Source: Desulfobacteraceae bacterium (GTDB lineage: Bacteria; Desulfobacterota; DSM-4660; Desulfatiglandales; Desulfatiglandaceae). Taken from it: a stretch of 7,612 bases of DNA. Position 1 is the first letter of the stretch. Every line of letters starts with the position of its first letter. The notes beneath the pieces are model-generated. The model was given only the letters and a program-made list of their open reading frames with translations. It did no database searches and was not told the DNA's origin. The DNA lies in assembly GCA_030589225.1 (NCBI GenBank), contig JAUUWD010000066.1, positions 1 through 7,612 on the forward strand. Reading direction: 5' to 3'. A program made the position numbers and the translations under genes. Of the stretch, positions 5,973 to 7,612 are shown piece by piece.

Positions 5973-7250
5973 ATGACCTACAAAAAAAAATCCCAATTCC
6001 ATGATTCCCACCGCTGGTTGGTCTTTGGTTTACTCTCCTCGGTCTACTTTCTTGTTTACTTTCACCGGGTCTCCATTTCGGTGATCGCGCACGATCTCTT
6101 GACCGCCTTCCAGACCCATGCCACGGCATTGGGATTCATGTCCTCCATGTATTTTTATCTTTACGCACTGGAGCAACCTCTTGTGGGCTATCTGTCCGAT
6201 CGTCTCGGCCCGCGACGGGTTGTGGGATTCTGGTCTTTGGCCGCAGCCTTGGGTTGTGTCCTGTTCGGGTTAGCCCCAAGCATTGGCTGGGCCGCGGCAG
6301 GCCGAGCACTCATCGGTCTTGGGGTGGGCGGCGTTTATGTCCCGGCCATGAAGGCCTTATCACAGTGGTTCCGAAGAAAGGAATTTGCCACCATGACCGG
6401 ACTGCTGCTGGCTTCAGGTAATCTGGGGGCGATCATGGCTACCACGCCTCTGGCGTGGATGGCCAATACATGGGGATGGAGATCGAGCTTCTTGATCATC
6501 GGCGGAGTTACGCTTGTACTTGCCTTTGCCACCCTGCTGCTTATCCGGGATCATGAAGAAACGGTTGAATCAATGCATAAGGAACCCGCCTCAGCGGGTG
6601 AACAAGCCGGGACTCTTAAAGGATCTGCCCCCCAGGTTCTTACCTCCTTGCGATTCTGGATCCTGGCGGCAATTTTCTTCGGATCCTTCGGGTCCTATCT
6701 TACTTTCCAGGGCCTATGGGCCACACCATTCCTTATGACTACTCTCAATTTGGATCGTCTGCAAGCGGCCGGGCTCAACATGCTTGGTCCCATTGGATTT
6801 ATAGTTGGCGCCCCTTTGACGGGATGGCTTTCAGACAAAGTCTTTCACAACAAGGCCCATATACTTATTTGTATTTTGGCCATGACGACAGGCATATGGG
6901 TAGGTCTCACGTTTGGGGTTCATGCACTGGGAAGGGGAGGCATAATCCCTTTGTTGCTTTTTATGGGAGGCGCCACTGGAGGATTAGGCACCATCCTTTG
7001 GGCATTAGTGCGGGAGACCACCCCCGACCCCATCCTGGGACTCACCACAGGCCTCCTCAATCCATCGCCCTTCCTCGGCGCGGCTATTCTACAGGTATGG
7101 ACTGGGACCATACTTGACCATGTTGGTCGTGTGGATGGCATTTATCCGCCCGCGGCTTACAGGAACGCATTCATGGTGTGCCTTGTGATTATTGCCTGTT
7201 GCCTGATCCTTTGCACAACCCTGAGGCGATATCTGTCCGCAAGTGATTGA
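5973..7250 (+). CDS. MFS transporter, probable organic-anion/proton symporter
   Basis: Inner-membrane major facilitator of 425 residues with about 12 hydrophobic segments in two halves, split by a polar loop at about 192-225. The loop-2/3 motif A is GYLSDRLGPRR (72-82), with a degenerate second-half copy GWLSDKVFHNK (284-294). Arg32 in the first segment (YFHRVSISV) and the Gly-rich GRALIGLGVGG (110-120) recall the anion:cation symporter group, which carries organic anions. The ATG at 5973 is preferred over the GTG at 5913: it gives a short basic N-terminus, and the promoter at 5900-5927 overlaps the GTG. No clear Shine-Dalgarno precedes either start. It lies 147 bases after the regulator in the same direction. 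Its middle is GC-richer than the mutase genes. Likely cargo is the acid used by the ligase (inference). Confidence 0.9.
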   Translation: MTYKKKSQFHDSHRWLVFGLLSSVYFLVYFHRVSISVIAHDLLTAFQTHATALGFMSSMYFYLYALEQPLVGYLSDRLGPRRVVGFWSLAAALGCVLFGLAPSIGWAAAGRALIGLGVGGVYVPAMKALSQWFRRKEFATMTGLLLASGNLGAIMATTPLAWMANTWGWRSSFLIIGGVTLVLAFATLLLIRDHEETVESMHKEPASAGEQAGTLKGSAPQVLTSLRFWILAAIFFGSFGSYLTFQGLWATPFLMTTLNLDRLQAAGLNMLGPIGFIVGAPLTGWLSDKVFHNKAHILICILAMTTGIWVGLTFGVHALGRGGIIPLLLFMGGATGGLGTILWALVRETTPDPILGLTTGLLNPSPFLGAAILQVWTGTILDHVGRVDGIYPPAAYRNAFMVCLVIIACCLILCTTLRRYLSASD

Positions 7251-7261
7251 GAGGATGTAAC

Positions 7262-7371
7262 TTTTCACCGCCCGTTCGCCTTGCTCTCTTGAGACGCAAA
7301 GAACGTTGAGTTAAATCAGTTTATTTTCCGCTATTTTCTTTTCTCTGCGGCCTCGGCGTCTTTGCGGTTAA
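7262..7371. repeat. Degenerate long inverted repeat (REP/MITE-like) in convergent gap
   Basis: About 110 noncoding bases between two convergent genes have imperfect inverted ends. TTCACCGC (7264-7271) faces GCGGTTAA (7364-7371), 7 of 8 paired, and inside it CGCAAAGA (7295-7302) pairs perfectly with TCTTTGCG (7359-7366). The right half, TTCTCTGCGGCCTCGGCGTC and onward, resembles the widely dispersed 'CGCAAAGACGC' type repeats I recall from deltaproteobacterial and related genomes. It could also serve as a bidirectional transcription stop, though no clean stem with a T-run is present. Confidence 0.5.
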
Positions 7372-7393
7372 CTATTACGATAGGACTCTCATC

Positions 7394-7612
7394 TCAACCA
7401 GGAAACAAGTCGGACTTTTCTATGGCAGCAGCTATAAAACCACTCAGGCTGTTGAGCAGCAAAAGGTCTTCCTTGCGGGAGCTGTCATAAGGCCCCCGGC
7501 GTGAGTCAACGTAGATGGCGCCCCTGGTTTTTTTGTTAATTATCATGTTGACACACAAGACAGATCTGATCTGCAAGGTATCCATACTCTCCAGGGGTTC
7601 AGGCTGAGCTTC
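7394..7612 (-). CDS. GAF-domain protein, C-terminal end (5' end beyond window)
   Basis: The last 72 residues of a protein whose start lies past the right edge; the frame is open from base 7612 to a TGA at 7396-7394. The segment RSVLCVNMIINKKTRGAIYVDSR followed by EDLLLLNSLSGFIAAAIEKSDL is the typical second half of a GAF sensor domain: two core strands, the YVDSR turn, then the final helix. This form is common in GAF modules of sigma54-type activators and of FHA- or kinase-linked sensors. Here the protein ends only four residues after the final helix, so GAF is its C-terminal domain, or a following output domain has been lost. It converges on the transporter gene and is probably not part of the catabolic unit. 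Confidence 0.75.
   Translation of the reverse strand, partial: EAQPEPLESMDTLQIRSVLCVNMIINKKTRGAIYVDSRRGPYDSSRKEDLLLLNSLSGFIAAAIEKSDLFPG

Noticed and set aside
5896..6129. Minus-strand open frame of 77 codons at the transporter start
   Set aside because: It is antisense to the transporter and its promoter, with an Arg-rich, low-complexity translation typical of a shadow frame.
1..7612. tRNA, rRNA, CRISPR arrays or insertion sequences
   Set aside because: I found no cloverleaf, no regularly spaced direct repeats, and no transposase frame in any reading frame.

Overview
This 7.6 kb stretch looks like a catabolic island for an organic acid. It is built around a coenzyme B12-dependent acyl-CoA mutase. 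Moderate GC, AT-rich intergenic DNA, sigma70-type promoters and the gene types (PaaK-like ligase, split B12 mutase, FadR-type regulator, GAF protein) suggest a Gram-negative bacterium. A sulfate-reducing or related deltaproteobacterium (Desulfobacterota) is my best guess, but nothing here fixes the taxonomy.

Layout. The minus strand carries, in transcription order: the mutase large subunit (4732-2972), the B12-binding small subunit (best start 2909, stop 2493), a PaaK-type acyl-CoA ligase (2401-995), and a short-chain dehydrogenase resembling 3-hydroxybutyrate dehydrogenase (758 to beyond the left edge). A 382-base AT-rich divergent control region (4733-5114) separates these from a plus-strand GntR/FadR-type regulator (5115-5825) and an MFS transporter (best start 5973, stop 7250) with its own promoter. 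After a degenerate inverted-repeat element (about 7262-7371), the 3' end of a GAF-domain gene enters on the minus strand (7612-7394).

How the genes may work together (inference). The transporter imports a carboxylic acid, the ligase makes its CoA thioester, the two-subunit mutase rearranges the carbon skeleton, and the dehydrogenase oxidises a hydroxyl product. The FadR-like protein probably senses a pathway acid or acyl-CoA. Two near-identical palindromes (TGAT-AT[T/G]-ATCA), one at each divergent promoter, are good candidates for its operators. The logic matches the known 2-hydroxyisobutyrate pathway (ligase, 2-hydroxyisobutyryl-CoA mutase, 3-hydroxybutyryl oxidation).

The main novelty is the mutase. 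Its substrate-pocket residues match none of the described classes I can recall: Leu where methylmalonyl-CoA mutase has Tyr89, Leu where 2-hydroxyisobutyryl-CoA mutase has Asp117, Arg kept at the Arg207 position, and Asn replacing the otherwise conserved catalytic His244. The dehydrogenase keeps the 3-hydroxybutyrate-binding residues but has lost the catalytic Asn. Together these suggest an acyl-CoA mutase subfamily with an unknown substrate.
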